Positions 47,669 through 55,334 of a stretch of 57,061 bases of DNA are shown here, piece after piece (the first letter of the stretch is position 1; each line of letters starts with the position of its first letter). The notes beneath the pieces were generated by a model. That model was not told the origin of the DNA, did no database searches, and worked only from the letters and a program-made list of their open reading frames with translations. The translations under genes and the position numbers were made by a program. Origin of the DNA: Sulfurimonas sp. GWF2_37_8 (GTDB lineage: Bacteria > Campylobacterota > Campylobacteria > Campylobacterales > Sulfurimonadaceae); contig MIBW01000081.1 in NCBI GenBank assembly GCA_001829625.1, positions 177-57,237 of the forward strand, given 5' to 3'.

Positions 47669-48299
47669 AATCACGGCAACAAAAACAGCGCGTTTAGCAC
47701 AAGAGTGTAGCGAAAAATTTACTTTGAGTGCCGAGGTGAAAAACGCAATAGCCCTCACAAGTCGTGAAGTGTTTGTACCATGCGGTTTTAAACATAACGC
47801 ATATAAACTCGATGCTCTACCAATAGGCGCAAAACAATATATCAGCTCACCGCTTACAGTTGCAAAGATGACAGAGTATTTACAACCAAAAGGTGCGGAT
47901 AAGGTACTTGAAATTGGTTGTGGAAGCGGATATCAGGCTGCAGTTCTTTCTCATATTTTTCGCGGAGTTTTTACTATAGAGCGCATAGAGATGCTCATGA
48001 TGGAAGCAAAGGTGCGTTTTCGAGAGTTGGGGATTAATAATATACACACCAAAATAGATGACGGACAAAGTGGATGGAAACAGTACGCGCCTTTTGATAG
48101 GATATTGTTTTCCGCATCTGCAAAACAGATTCCACAAACACTTTTTGACCAGCTTCGTGATGGTGGTATTTTAGTGGCACCTATGGATGTTGGTTCAAAA
48201 CAAATCATCACTCGTTTTCAAAAAAAAGGGGCTATTATTGAAAAAATAGAGTTAGAAGTTTGCGATTTTGTGCCTGTTCTAAACGGCATACAAAAATAA
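47661..48299 (+). CDS. pcm: Protein-L-isoaspartate O-methyltransferase
   Basis: 212 residues. The SAM site VLEIGCGSGYQAAVLS and the PCMT pattern QYISSPLTVAKMTEYLQP are clear, and the DRILFSASAKQIPQTLFDQLRDGGILVAPM segment closes the fold. It repairs isoaspartyl damage in aged proteins. The ATG at 47661 overlaps the preceding gene. Spelling is standard with no unusual residues. Confidence 0.93.
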   Translation: MDRITATKTARLAQECSEKFTLSAEVKNAIALTSREVFVPCGFKHNAYKLDALPIGAKQYISSPLTVAKMTEYLQPKGADKVLEIGCGSGYQAAVLSHIFRGVFTIERIEMLMMEAKVRFRELGINNIHTKIDDGQSGWKQYAPFDRILFSASAKQIPQTLFDQLRDGGILVAPMDVGSKQIITRFQKKGAIIEKIELEVCDFVPVLNGIQK

Positions 48300-48314
48300 T
48301 TTTGAAAACCGTTT

Positions 48315-49013
48315 TTAGTTGTAGGGTGCTAAAAATTCCAATTGTGCTTTTATTTTATAGCTGAGTGGTTTTATTTTTTTCAAATTTTTATACTCCGCGC
48401 TGCTGTATGCAGCACTCAGTTCCTTAAAATAATTTTCATATCCGTTTAGATATTGAAATAAAGGTTTTTCCTGTTCTTCGTTGAGATAAAGTTCGGTGAT
48501 GATTGTTGTCATTGCAGTGAGTCTCGTATGAAATGCTTCTTCTAATTTTTCATTTGGATTTCTTATAAAATTGTTTTTAATATTGTTAATTTCATACCAA
48601 TTTTGAGATAGCTCCGACAAGCCTATGGCTGCTATTCTTTTGTCAATGTTATGTGAGCTTTCAATAACTGTTTTGTGATGTTCCTGAAGCTTCGGAGCTT
48701 TTTCTTGTAATTTGCTACTTATATTATTGATAAGCTCAAAATACAGAACAATGTCATCGTGTATTGTTTGTCTATTTTCTTGAGAAATATTGAGCAGTTT
48801 CAATTGTTCTATTATGGATAAAGTATCAGATTTGTATTTTAAAATTTTATAGTATTCACCTCGTTTTACTATGTCATTTGCATCATTTACACTTTCACGA
48901 AAAGCTTTGCTTATCTCTATTTTTTGTTCTTGTTTATTTTGTATTGCATCGTTATAAAATGTAGTTGCATGAAGGTTCAAAAGGCTTACAAATAACATCA
49001 ATAAGTATCTCAT
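48315..49013 (-). CDS. Secreted hypothetical helical protein, 232 aa
   Basis: A likely signal peptide at residues 1-16 (MRYLLMLFVSLLNLHA), then an all-helical mature part rich in charged residues (SKAFRESVNDANDIVKRGEYYKILKYK; HKTVIESSHNIDKRIAAIGLSELSQNW). No cysteines or membrane helices beyond the signal. The pattern is like periplasmic four-helix sensor or cytochrome c'-like bundles without haem motif. Family not recognised. AGGAG ten bases before the ATG is the ribosome site. It is convergent with pcm, 15 bp away. Confidence 0.7.
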   Translation of the reverse strand: MRYLLMLFVSLLNLHATTFYNDAIQNKQEQKIEISKAFRESVNDANDIVKRGEYYKILKYKSDTLSIIEQLKLLNISQENRQTIHDDIVLYFELINNISSKLQEKAPKLQEHHKTVIESSHNIDKRIAAIGLSELSQNWYEINNIKNNFIRNPNEKLEEAFHTRLTAMTTIITELYLNEEQEKPLFQYLNGYENYFKELSAAYSSAEYKNLKKIKPLSYKIKAQLEFLAPYN

Positions 49014-49141
49014 AGTGGTGTACTCCTAAAATATTAACTAAAAAATTATAAAGTGTTCGTATTACAGAATAATTACTTCGATTACTAAAAAATCAAGTTT
49101 ATATATTGTAAAATTGTGCCAAATAATGTGGAGGCTAGGTA

Positions 49142-49975
49142 ATGCAAGAGGTGTACGGTATTGAGTATTCAAAACCTAAAGTTGTTTTACTGCAACAAAC
49201 AGGTATCGGCGTAGCGGAGGCTGCTGCAAGAACCTGTTATGACTCTTTTGCTAACAGTGAGAATGAGGTTATAAAAGATATTGAGGGTGCTTTACCTGAT
49301 ACACAGATGTGTCAGGAAATAAATGCCATCGAGGAATCTGAACTTTTAGATGATTTAGCATGGACCTACTTTCACCACTCCATACTTGAACATGCGAACC
49401 TGAGTTATTTGGTCAGAGGCACAAGCCGCGGTGTTCTACAAGAACACGCAAGACACCGTATTCAAGCAATATCTGTGCGTTCGACTCGTTATACGATGAG
49501 TTCAGTTATTAATGCTTTTGTAGCCTCTTTACATGGTGGCGGTAAAGCATTTTTTATTGATAAAGTGCTTGGATTTGATATGTTTGTGACGGCTAACAAA
49601 GAATATAACACTATAGAAATCGGAGCGATGTATGAGAAGCTCATGTACCAGTCAAATATTGTAGAAGATTTTTACTCTATCGCTGTTGCGAAAAGTTCAA
49701 TAGAACTTTTGGATATATATGCGAATGATGCTGAGGCACTTTTTGCTGCACTTCAAGAGGGGAAGAAAAAACGCAATGTCGGAGATGCATTTAAGCATAT
49801 TATCTCTGATAATGTCAAAGTGGATATGGTTGTGACTTTCAATCTCAGAAGTTTGAAAAACTATTTTACACTCAGAGATAGTGGTGCTGCGTTTTTTCAA
49901 ATTCGTTGGCTGGCACAAGAGATGATGCGCGTGACACCACAAAAATATCTTGACTTGATAGTCAAAAAAAAATAA
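49142..49975 (+). CDS. thyX: FAD-dependent thymidylate synthase ThyX
   Basis: 277 residues. The ThyX signature R-H-R-x7-S appears as RHRIQAISVRS followed by TRY, and the FAD/dUMP region RSLKNYFTLRDSGAAFFQIRWLAQEM closes it. It makes dTMP from dUMP using methylene-tetrahydrofolate and FAD; no ThyA is in the window. GGAGG nine bases before the ATG. It begins the rightward group thyX-lipoprotein-argB-phnA-dgt. Confidence 0.95.
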   Translation: MQEVYGIEYSKPKVVLLQQTGIGVAEAAARTCYDSFANSENEVIKDIEGALPDTQMCQEINAIEESELLDDLAWTYFHHSILEHANLSYLVRGTSRGVLQEHARHRIQAISVRSTRYTMSSVINAFVASLHGGGKAFFIDKVLGFDMFVTANKEYNTIEIGAMYEKLMYQSNIVEDFYSIAVAKSSIELLDIYANDAEALFAALQEGKKKRNVGDAFKHIISDNVKVDMVVTFNLRSLKNYFTLRDSGAAFFQIRWLAQEMMRVTPQKYLDLIVKKK

Positions 49976-49991
49976 TCTCAAGGAACCAATG

Positions 49992-50225
49992 ATGAAACAA
50001 TACTTTATTTTATTTCTGCTTGCGTTTATGTTTGCAGGATGTTCTAACATGACTTTTAATGCCACTATGTGTGACCAGATAGCTTCAGAACCTGGAGCGA
50101 CAATGCCAAAAGAGTGTATGCAGTATGTTGAAGAAGATGCACAAAAAGCTTTTGATAAACCAAAAACAAAAGTAGAAAACAAAGAAAATGTTATCGAATT
50201 TACAAAAGATAAAGATTCGAAATAA
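49992..50225 (+). CDS. Small lipoprotein
   Basis: 77 residues from the second ATG (49992); another ATG immediately precedes it at 49989. A lipoprotein signal of 17-19 residues ends in the lipobox FAGC. The mature part is short and charged, with two further cysteines (MCDQIAS; ECMQY) and a Lys-rich tail. No family is recognised. It lies 16 bp after thyX and 14 bp before argB, so it is probably transcribed with them. Confidence 0.75.
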   Translation: MKQYFILFLLAFMFAGCSNMTFNATMCDQIASEPGATMPKECMQYVEEDAQKAFDKPKTKVENKENVIEFTKDKDSK

Positions 50226-50239
50226 AGAGGAGAAGAACT

Positions 50240-51094
50240 TTGATAGAAAAAATACAAACAGCAAAAACGCTACTTGAAGCACTTCCTTATATAAAAAAGT
50301 ATGCGAATGAAATTTTTGTTATCAAATACGGCGGTTCTGCACAGATAAATCCAGAACTCAAAGATAAATTTGCTCAAGATATTATTCTTTTATATCTCGT
50401 AGGAATCAAACCGGTTATTGTCCATGGAGGCGGCAATAAAATCAATGAGATGCTTGATAAACTTCAAATAAAAAGTGAGTTTGTTGATGGGATGCGGGTG
50501 ACGAGTGAGCAGGTTATGGAAGTTGTAGAGATGGTTTTAAGTGGAAATATCAATAAAGAGATCACAACACTTTTAAATCTACATGGAGCCAAAGCTTTGG
50601 GAATCACGGGCAAAGATGCAAATTTTATAACAGCCGTGCCAAAAGATGGTGGAAAATATGGACTTGTTGGTGAAATTAATAAAGTAGATTCAGCTGTGAT
50701 ACAAAATCTTTTACATGAAAAGTTTATACCAGTTATCGCACCTATTGCTTCGGGTAATGAAATCAATCATCCTGGATTTAACATAAACGCAGACCTTGCC
50801 GCGAGTAAAATAGCCGCAGCGCTTAAAGCCAAAAAGATACTTTTTATGACAGATATCGTAGGTGTTTTGGATAAGGATAAAAACCTTTTAGAGACACTCA
50901 CAGAAGTGCAAATAGAGGCTTATAAAGCTGATGGAACGATTCATGGTGGCATGATACCAAAAGTCGATGCTTGTCTTGAAGCCGTCAACGGCGGCGTAGA
51001 AAAAGCACACATTATAGACGGGAGAGTCGAGCACTCTTTACTTTTAGAGATCTTCACTAGTGAAGGTGTCGGAACAGTCATCAAAAAATCATAG
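50240..51094 (+). CDS. argB: Acetylglutamate kinase
   Basis: 284 residues of the amino-acid kinase family. KYGGSAQIN and VIVHGGGNKINEML form the ATP/NAG binding sites, and GGMIPKVDACLEAV is the late conserved stretch. It catalyses the second step of arginine synthesis. The start is a TTG at 50240 with AGAGGAGAAG upstream; the next ATG in frame lies well inside the conserved part, so TTG is favoured. Confidence 0.95.
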   Translation: MIEKIQTAKTLLEALPYIKKYANEIFVIKYGGSAQINPELKDKFAQDIILLYLVGIKPVIVHGGGNKINEMLDKLQIKSEFVDGMRVTSEQVMEVVEMVLSGNINKEITTLLNLHGAKALGITGKDANFITAVPKDGGKYGLVGEINKVDSAVIQNLLHEKFIPVIAPIASGNEINHPGFNINADLAASKIAAALKAKKILFMTDIVGVLDKDKNLLETLTEVQIEAYKADGTIHGGMIPKVDACLEAVNGGVEKAHIIDGRVEHSLLLEIFTSEGVGTVIKKS

Positions 51095-51119
51095 ACATTT
51101 AATCATTAAAGGAACAAGT

Positions 51120-51674
51120 ATGAATGAAGAAAAAGAATTACAAGCTAGAAGCGGCGGTGTTTGCGAATTATGTGGAAGCAGTGAAGGTTTGAGTCAGTTA
51201 GAAGTTGCTCCATCAGACGGAAGTGCTGAGCAGTCTGTATATGTGTGTGAAAATTGTAAAACGCAGATAGTATCAGATGAACTTGACGAGTCTTACTTTA
51301 ACTGCCTCAATGACGCAATGTGGAGTGAAGTACCTGCTGTAAAAGTGATGTCATACATCCTTCTTAACAAACTTGGTCGTCAAGATCTTCTTGATATGAT
51401 CTATCTTGAAGATGATCAAAAAAGCTGGGGTGACAAAGCTTTAAACGCAGGTGCGAACAAAATAGTACACAAAGATGCAAACGGAGTTGTTCTAAACGCA
51501 GGCGACAGCGTGGTTATTCTCAAAGACCTTGAAGTAAAAGGCGCCGGATTTACTGCAAAACGCGGCACAACAGTTACACGTATAGCACTTCCTGCAGATA
51601 TTGATGACCATATTGAAGGTCGTGTAAATGGAACAAAGATTTATCTCAAAACAGAATTTCTGAAAAAAGTATAA
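51120..51674 (+). CDS. PhnA-domain zinc-ribbon protein
   Basis: 184 residues from the ATG at 51120, with AAAGGAACAAG before it. The N-terminus has a zinc ribbon (CELCGSS and CENCKT), the C-terminus the PhnA/YjdM domain (GDSVVILKDLEVKGAGFTAKRGTTVTRI). Despite the phn name, YjdM-type proteins are not phosphonate hydrolases; their role is unclear. A middle segment of about 60 residues joins the domains. It overlaps dgt by one base (TAATG). Confidence 0.82.
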   Translation: MNEEKELQARSGGVCELCGSSEGLSQLEVAPSDGSAEQSVYVCENCKTQIVSDELDESYFNCLNDAMWSEVPAVKVMSYILLNKLGRQDLLDMIYLEDDQKSWGDKALNAGANKIVHKDANGVVLNAGDSVVILKDLEVKGAGFTAKRGTTVTRIALPADIDDHIEGRVNGTKIYLKTEFLKKV

Positions 51675-52771
51675 TGCAGCCTTTTGAGAGATTTCATACG
51701 ATAGAAGCTGATTTTAGAAATCCTTACGCAAGAGACAGAGACAGGATTATTCACTCTGGTTCATTCCGAAAACTTGAGTATAAAACGCAGGTTTTTTTAA
51801 ACCAAGAGGGTGACTTTTTTCGTACAAGGCTTACGCATTCCATAGAAGTTTCACAAATTGCCCGCTCTATTACCTCTCATTTAGGTCTTAACGAATCTTT
51901 AGCTGAAGCCATTGCTCTTGCTCATGATTTGGGGCACACGCCTTTTGGTCATGTCGGCGGTGATGCACTGGATGAGTGCTTAAAACATGACGGTTTTGTG
52001 CATGGATTTGAGCATAATTTTCAGAGTTTTCGCGTGGTCTCTTCTTTAGAAAAACGCTACAACGGCTACGATGGTCTGAACCTGACTTTCGCTACACTTG
52101 AGGGCATTTTAAAGCACTCTTATCCCTATCACAAAAACTTTTTGCCCGCTCAAATACATGAGCACTTTAACTTTGATACACATCCGTCCATAGAAGCGAT
52201 GGTGGTTGACCGTGCCGATGAAATCGCGTATATGAGCCATGACATTGACGATGGTGTAAATTCCGGACTTATCAGTTTTGATGATTTAAAAGAGAGTGAG
52301 CTCATCCAAGAGATTTTAAAAAAAGTAGCACTTGAAGGCGTTGTGCAAGAAGAAGATGAGATGTTTCGTTACCGTTTTAGCTCCCATCTTATCAACCATC
52401 TAGTTTACTCTCTTTTGGAATTTTCAAAAGACAAAATCAGCGTCAAAGAAGTACTCAGTGCTTCACTTGATTCAAAAAGTGAAATTCCCATAGGGTTTGC
52501 TCCTGAGATTGAGACAAAAATTAAAAAACTCAAAAAAATACTTTTTCAAAAAATGTATCAGCATAAAAAAATAGTTATTAAAATGTATGCAGGAAAACAG
52601 GCTATCAAAGGGCTCTATAAAGGTTTAATGGAAGAGGAAAAAATGCTTCCTGATTTTTACTACAAACAACTCTCTCAAAGAGCAAAACACAGAGTTGTAG
52701 CGGACTATATTGCTTCCATGAGCGACAGGCATGCACTCTCTTTTTACAACGAGATGTACGGTAAGTTGTAA
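51674..52771 (+). CDS. dgt: dNTP triphosphohydrolase (dGTPase family)
   Basis: 365 residues of the HD superfamily. The metal site is in RTRLTHSIEVSQIA (H), ALAHDLGHTPFGHVGGDAL (HD) and VDRADEIAYMSHDIDDG (D). It removes the triphosphate from dNTPs and so tunes dNTP pools. GSFRKLEYKTQVF at the N-terminus is also typical. The start overlaps the PhnA stop. Together with thyX, nrdA and nrdB this gives four dNTP-metabolism genes within 22 kb of each other at the origin. Confidence 0.93.
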   Translation: MQPFERFHTIEADFRNPYARDRDRIIHSGSFRKLEYKTQVFLNQEGDFFRTRLTHSIEVSQIARSITSHLGLNESLAEAIALAHDLGHTPFGHVGGDALDECLKHDGFVHGFEHNFQSFRVVSSLEKRYNGYDGLNLTFATLEGILKHSYPYHKNFLPAQIHEHFNFDTHPSIEAMVVDRADEIAYMSHDIDDGVNSGLISFDDLKESELIQEILKKVALEGVVQEEDEMFRYRFSSHLINHLVYSLLEFSKDKISVKEVLSASLDSKSEIPIGFAPEIETKIKKLKKILFQKMYQHKKIVIKMYAGKQAIKGLYKGLMEEEKMLPDFYYKQLSQRAKHRVVADYIASMSDRHALSFYNEMYGKL

Positions 52772-52946
52772 TTTTAGTACGGCAGCGCTGTGGGCAAAGC
52801 GAGGAAGTACTTTTGGGTATGGAAATAAAATCATTGTGTTGGATGCAGAATTATTTTTAATTTTTGGCATGTGGAAATTTTTCGAGGAAGATAATCAAAG
52901 CCCATGAAATGAGTATCCGTCTCCACCTTATTTTTCTTTTTGAAAG
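52772..52946. other. Gene-less stretch between dgt and the toxin-antitoxin operon
   Basis: No convincing ORF. A loose inverted repeat (AGTAC ... GTACT, 52778-52815) follows dgt and might end its transcription. The remainder is AT-rich with T-tracts leading into the promoter. Confidence 0.4.
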
Positions 52947-52975
52947 TTGACAGATTTATATTTTTATACTACAAT
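52947..52975 (+). promoter_or_regulatory. Near-consensus sigma-70 promoter of the toxin-antitoxin operon
   Basis: TTGACA (52947-52952), 17-bp spacer, TACAAT (52970-52975). It is the only clear TTGACA -35 box noticed in the window; other promoters show only TATAAT. The start would fall near 52982, about 20 bp before the antitoxin ATG. Confidence 0.7.
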
Positions 52976-53001
52976 TAATAAAATCAGATAAAGGACTAAA
53001 T

Positions 53002-53286
53002 ATGACAGCAAGATTTGGAGTGAGAGAGATTACAAGAAATTTTAACATTTTAGAAAACTATGATTATGTAGAAATAGAAGATAAAAAGACACATAATTTA
53101 AAAGGATTATTTGTGTCTGCCGAACTTTTGGATGAAGTAAAAAGTTTTATTGATAACAAAATAAAAAGCAAGAAAAAACAAGAAATTGATGAAATAATGC
53201 AGTTTGTAGGCATAGTAAATGGCGAGTTTGGCGAACTCAAAGCACAAGATATAAAATCTATGAAAAAAGAAAAGTACCGTGAATAA
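53002..53286 (+). CDS. Antitoxin-like small protein
   Basis: 94 residues. VREITRNFNILENYDYVEIEDKKTHNLKGLFVS at the N-terminus looks like a Phd/AbrB-type DNA-binding start (the phrase FNILEN..YVEIEDKK is typical of short antitoxins), followed by a Lys/Glu-rich helical C-terminus (KSKKKQEIDEIMQF) fit to clasp a toxin. It is followed by a PIN-domain gene overlapping by 8 bp, the usual antitoxin-then-toxin order. It probably represses its own promoter. Exact family not certain. Confidence 0.7.
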   Translation: MTARFGVREITRNFNILENYDYVEIEDKKTHNLKGLFVSAELLDEVKSFIDNKIKSKKKQEIDEIMQFVGIVNGEFGELKAQDIKSMKKEKYRE

Positions 53287-53686
53287 AAAGGTATTTTTGG
53301 ACATAAATGTAGTTATAGATATCATAGATGAAGCAAGAGCATCTCATTTAAAAGCGAAAAATATGCTTATAAAAATAATCGAACAAGATTATGAAATCTA
53401 TATGAGTGAAGATGTAATTACTACTATTTATTATATTTTAAAAGGAAATATAAAAGTTTTATATTTTTTCAAAAATATTATGAATAAATGGAACGTTGTT
53501 CCTTTTGGAAAAGATGTTATAGAAGAGTCAATAGATTTTTCAATACTTAACAATAGCGATTTTGAAGATATTTTACAATGCATGTGTGCTAAAAAAAATG
53601 GTTGTAAAATATTTATTACAAACGATAAAAAGTTTATTGATTGCGGCATCGAAATTTTGGATTATGATCAATTTTTAAAAAGATAG
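53279..53686 (+). CDS. PIN-domain toxin (VapC-like)
   Basis: 135 residues starting at a GTG that overlaps the antitoxin end. The PIN acidic residues are visible in order: FLDINVVID (D), an E in the EDVITTIYYIL region, SDFEDILQ (D/E) and ITNDKKF (D). VapC-type toxins cut tRNA or rRNA. The pair is more AT-rich than its neighbours and lacks the AAACGCA word common elsewhere, consistent with acquisition. Confidence 0.78.
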   Translation: MNKKVFLDINVVIDIIDEARASHLKAKNMLIKIIEQDYEIYMSEDVITTIYYILKGNIKVLYFFKNIMNKWNVVPFGKDVIEESIDFSILNNSDFEDILQCMCAKKNGCKIFITNDKKFIDCGIEILDYDQFLKR

Positions 53687-54090
53687 CTGTTACCCATCCT
53701 TATACATAGAGCTAAAAAAAGATATTTATTTGAGAGAATCTGCATTAGGTTAACCAGAAAGAAATTAAGAAAATGCACAAAAAGGTGACTCACACCACTT
53801 TTGACACCCTTTTTTTAAAGATTTAGAGTGTGAATTCTACGCTCTTTCTATTGCTATGCAAGCTTTTATAGAGATTATATGTCAACGGCGGAGTTAAAAT
53901 AGGCAGTATGAAAAGCTGCTAAAAAGTAGTTTTTACAACTCAAAGCTTAAATCAGATTAGTTCTGTTAAAGTCTTTTTTCAAAAATTTGAAAGGAACTGA
54001 TGCAAACTAAATTCGTACCAAAAAAGAGAGATTATTTTTCAAATGATTAGGGTAGAAATGGACTTTTAAAACAAACCTTAAAGGTGCTTA
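53687..54090. other. Gene-less stretch, possible mobile-element scar
   Basis: All frames are broken by stops; only fragments of up to about 20 codons are open. A segment near 53882-53912 reads GTCAACGGCGGAGTTAAAAT, similar in style to the ends of IS21-family elements (recollection, not verified). A hairpin (AAAAAGTAGTTTTT) lies near 53923-53936. No intact inverted repeats or target duplication were found. Next to a toxin-antitoxin pair this looks like decayed foreign DNA, but it may be ordinary intergenic sequence. Confidence 0.35.
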
Positions 54091-54117
54091 AAAGCCCATA
54101 ACTACGATGTTATGCGG
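54091..54117 (-). terminator. Terminator of rpsU
   Basis: On the minus strand CATAAC and GTTATG form a 6-bp stem with a 6-nt loop, followed by GGGCTTTT. It begins a few bases after the rpsU stop. Confidence 0.55.
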
Positions 54118-54120
54118 TTT

Positions 54121-54333
54121 TTATAGTCTTGACTCGTAACGTCTCATCATATAAAGACGTTTTAGCATTTTTTTACGAGATGCTATTTTGAACTTCTTAC
54201 GCTTTTCAGTTTCAGTTTCATGGAAACGTCTCGCACGAGCTTCAGTAACGATTAAGTTACGATCAGTCTGCTTCTTGAAACGGCGGTAAGATGCGTCAAA
54301 ATTATCATCACTACGTAGTATAATACCTGGCAT
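54121..54333 (-). CDS. rpsU: 30S ribosomal protein S21
   Basis: 70 residues, basic, with the family patterns [11 protein letters not shown] and [28 protein letters not shown]. It sits in the 30S platform near the anti-Shine-Dalgarno. Here rpsU is not next to dnaG, though dnaG lies only 1 kb away on the opposite strand; in many Proteobacteria the two share an operon. A TATAAT at 54374-54379 (minus strand) is its likely promoter. Confidence 0.96.
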   Translation of the reverse strand: MPGIILRSDDNFDASYRRFKKQTDRNLIVTEARARRFHETETEKRKKFKIASRKKMLKRLYMMRRYESRL

Positions 54334-54373
54334 ATCACATCACCCACTTTCTTTAAGATTTTGTCGAAGCGGG

Positions 54374-54379
54374 ATTATA
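54374..54379 (-). promoter_or_regulatory. -10 element of rpsU
   Basis: The minus strand reads TATAAT 41 bp before the rpsU ATG and within 20 bp of the end of the Crp/Fnr gene. Confidence 0.55.
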
Positions 54380-54395
54380 TCATAATCTTTGGGAT

Positions 54396-55010
54396 TTACT
54401 TTATCAATTCAATAACACCGCGCGTTAATTTTATTTTTTTCTGGTTTTCCAACTCTTTTAAAAGTCTGCTGATAACTACTCGTGAGCTTCCGAGTTCGTT
54501 TGCAATCTCTTCATGTGTTGTGTGGATAATCTCTTGATTTTGGGATTGGAGCCATTCTAATATTCTATTGTCGAGATGTTTAAACTTGATATCATTGATG
54601 AGCTTCGCCAGATTTCCCATACGAAGTGTGTATATCGAAAAGAGAAAATTTTGATAAACATGGCTACTGTGTGCCAACTCTTTGACATTTAATGTATCAA
54701 GAAGATAGCCTTCTATGTCTGTAGCAGTGATGGCAGAACCTATAGCTTGAGTCTCTGAAATAGTTGAAGCGGTGTTAATAATACACTGTTCGCCTGCGCT
54801 GAGTGTGTAAAGAGTGATAGCATCCGCATTGTCTGATTGTATGTACAGGCGTACTTTCCCGCTTGTTAAAAATAAAATATTTTTACAAATATCCCCTTGA
54901 AAAAAAAGTATATTTCCTTTTGGGATTTGGATAGGCTTGAGATGATTCTGAAAAAATTCTAGAGCGGAAGGTTCGAGATGATTATAAAAAGAGAAACAGT
55001 TTAGATTCAT
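54396..55010 (-). CDS. Crp/Fnr-family transcriptional regulator
   Basis: 204 residues. N-terminal cyclic-nucleotide-binding fold (KGNILFFQGDICKNILFLTSGKVRLYI), a dimerisation helix and a C-terminal helix-turn-helix (THEEIANELGSSRVVISRLLKELEN). Scattered cysteines (residues 5, 42, 76) are not in the Fnr iron-sulfur spacing, so it is probably not a canonical oxygen sensor. It lies 48 bp after a DUF2892 gene, likely in one operon. Ligand unknown. Confidence 0.9.
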   Translation of the reverse strand: MNLNCFSFYNHLEPSALEFFQNHLKPIQIPKGNILFFQGDICKNILFLTSGKVRLYIQSDNADAITLYTLSAGEQCIINTASTISETQAIGSAITATDIEGYLLDTLNVKELAHSSHVYQNFLFSIYTLRMGNLAKLINDIKFKHLDNRILEWLQSQNQEIIHTTHEEIANELGSSRVVISRLLKELENQKKIKLTRGVIELIK

Positions 55011-55058
55011 GAGCAGCTCCGTGTTAAGTCAAAACACTATAACACGGAAAAAGTAAAC

Positions 55059-55244
55059 TTATACTTTTTTACAGCCTGTATTTAGTTTCAAAAGAGGGTA
55101 AAGGGGGCAAAAGCTTATAGCGGCTGTTGCTAAGAGAACAAGCCCTAAAACTCCCCAATAGTCTTGAGTCATTACGCCCCATATTATAATAACGCTACCT
55201 GCGACAGCTCTTAAAATCCTATCTATTTTTCCTAAGTTACACAT
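55059..55244 (-). CDS. DUF2892 (YgaP-like) small membrane protein
   Basis: 61 residues from the ATG at 55244, with AAGGAGT seven bases upstream; a longer in-frame start is not needed. Two hydrophobic helices (AVAGSVIIIWGVM; VLGLVLLATAAISFCPLYPLL) and the terminal C-P-L-Y-P-L-L pattern match DUF2892, found alone or as the membrane part of rhodaneses such as YgaP. Cysteines at residues 2, 46 and 58. In sulfur oxidisers it often sits near rhodanese or redox genes; here it precedes a Crp/Fnr regulator. Confidence 0.85.
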   Translation of the reverse strand: MCNLGKIDRILRAVAGSVIIIWGVMTQDYWGVLGLVLLATAAISFCPLYPLLKLNTGCKKV

Positions 55245-55322
55245 TGTGACTCCTTGCGTTTTATTTATGGTCGCATTATGGCGCAATGGAAATTTTTTGT
55301 ATGCCACATAAGTTACATAAGA

Positions 55323-55328
55323 TATAAT
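55323..55328 (+). promoter_or_regulatory. -10 element of dnaG at leaderless distance
   Basis: TATAAT ends seven bases before the dnaG ATG at 55335, so transcription would start on or next to the start codon. No Shine-Dalgarno is seen upstream. Confidence 0.55.
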
Positions 55329-55334
55329 TCTCTC

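Noticed and set aside
49697-50257. Minus-strand frame of 186 codons opposite thyX and the lipoprotein gene
   Set aside because: The opposite strand carries clear ThyX motifs and a lipobox; this frame has no motif or ribosome site.
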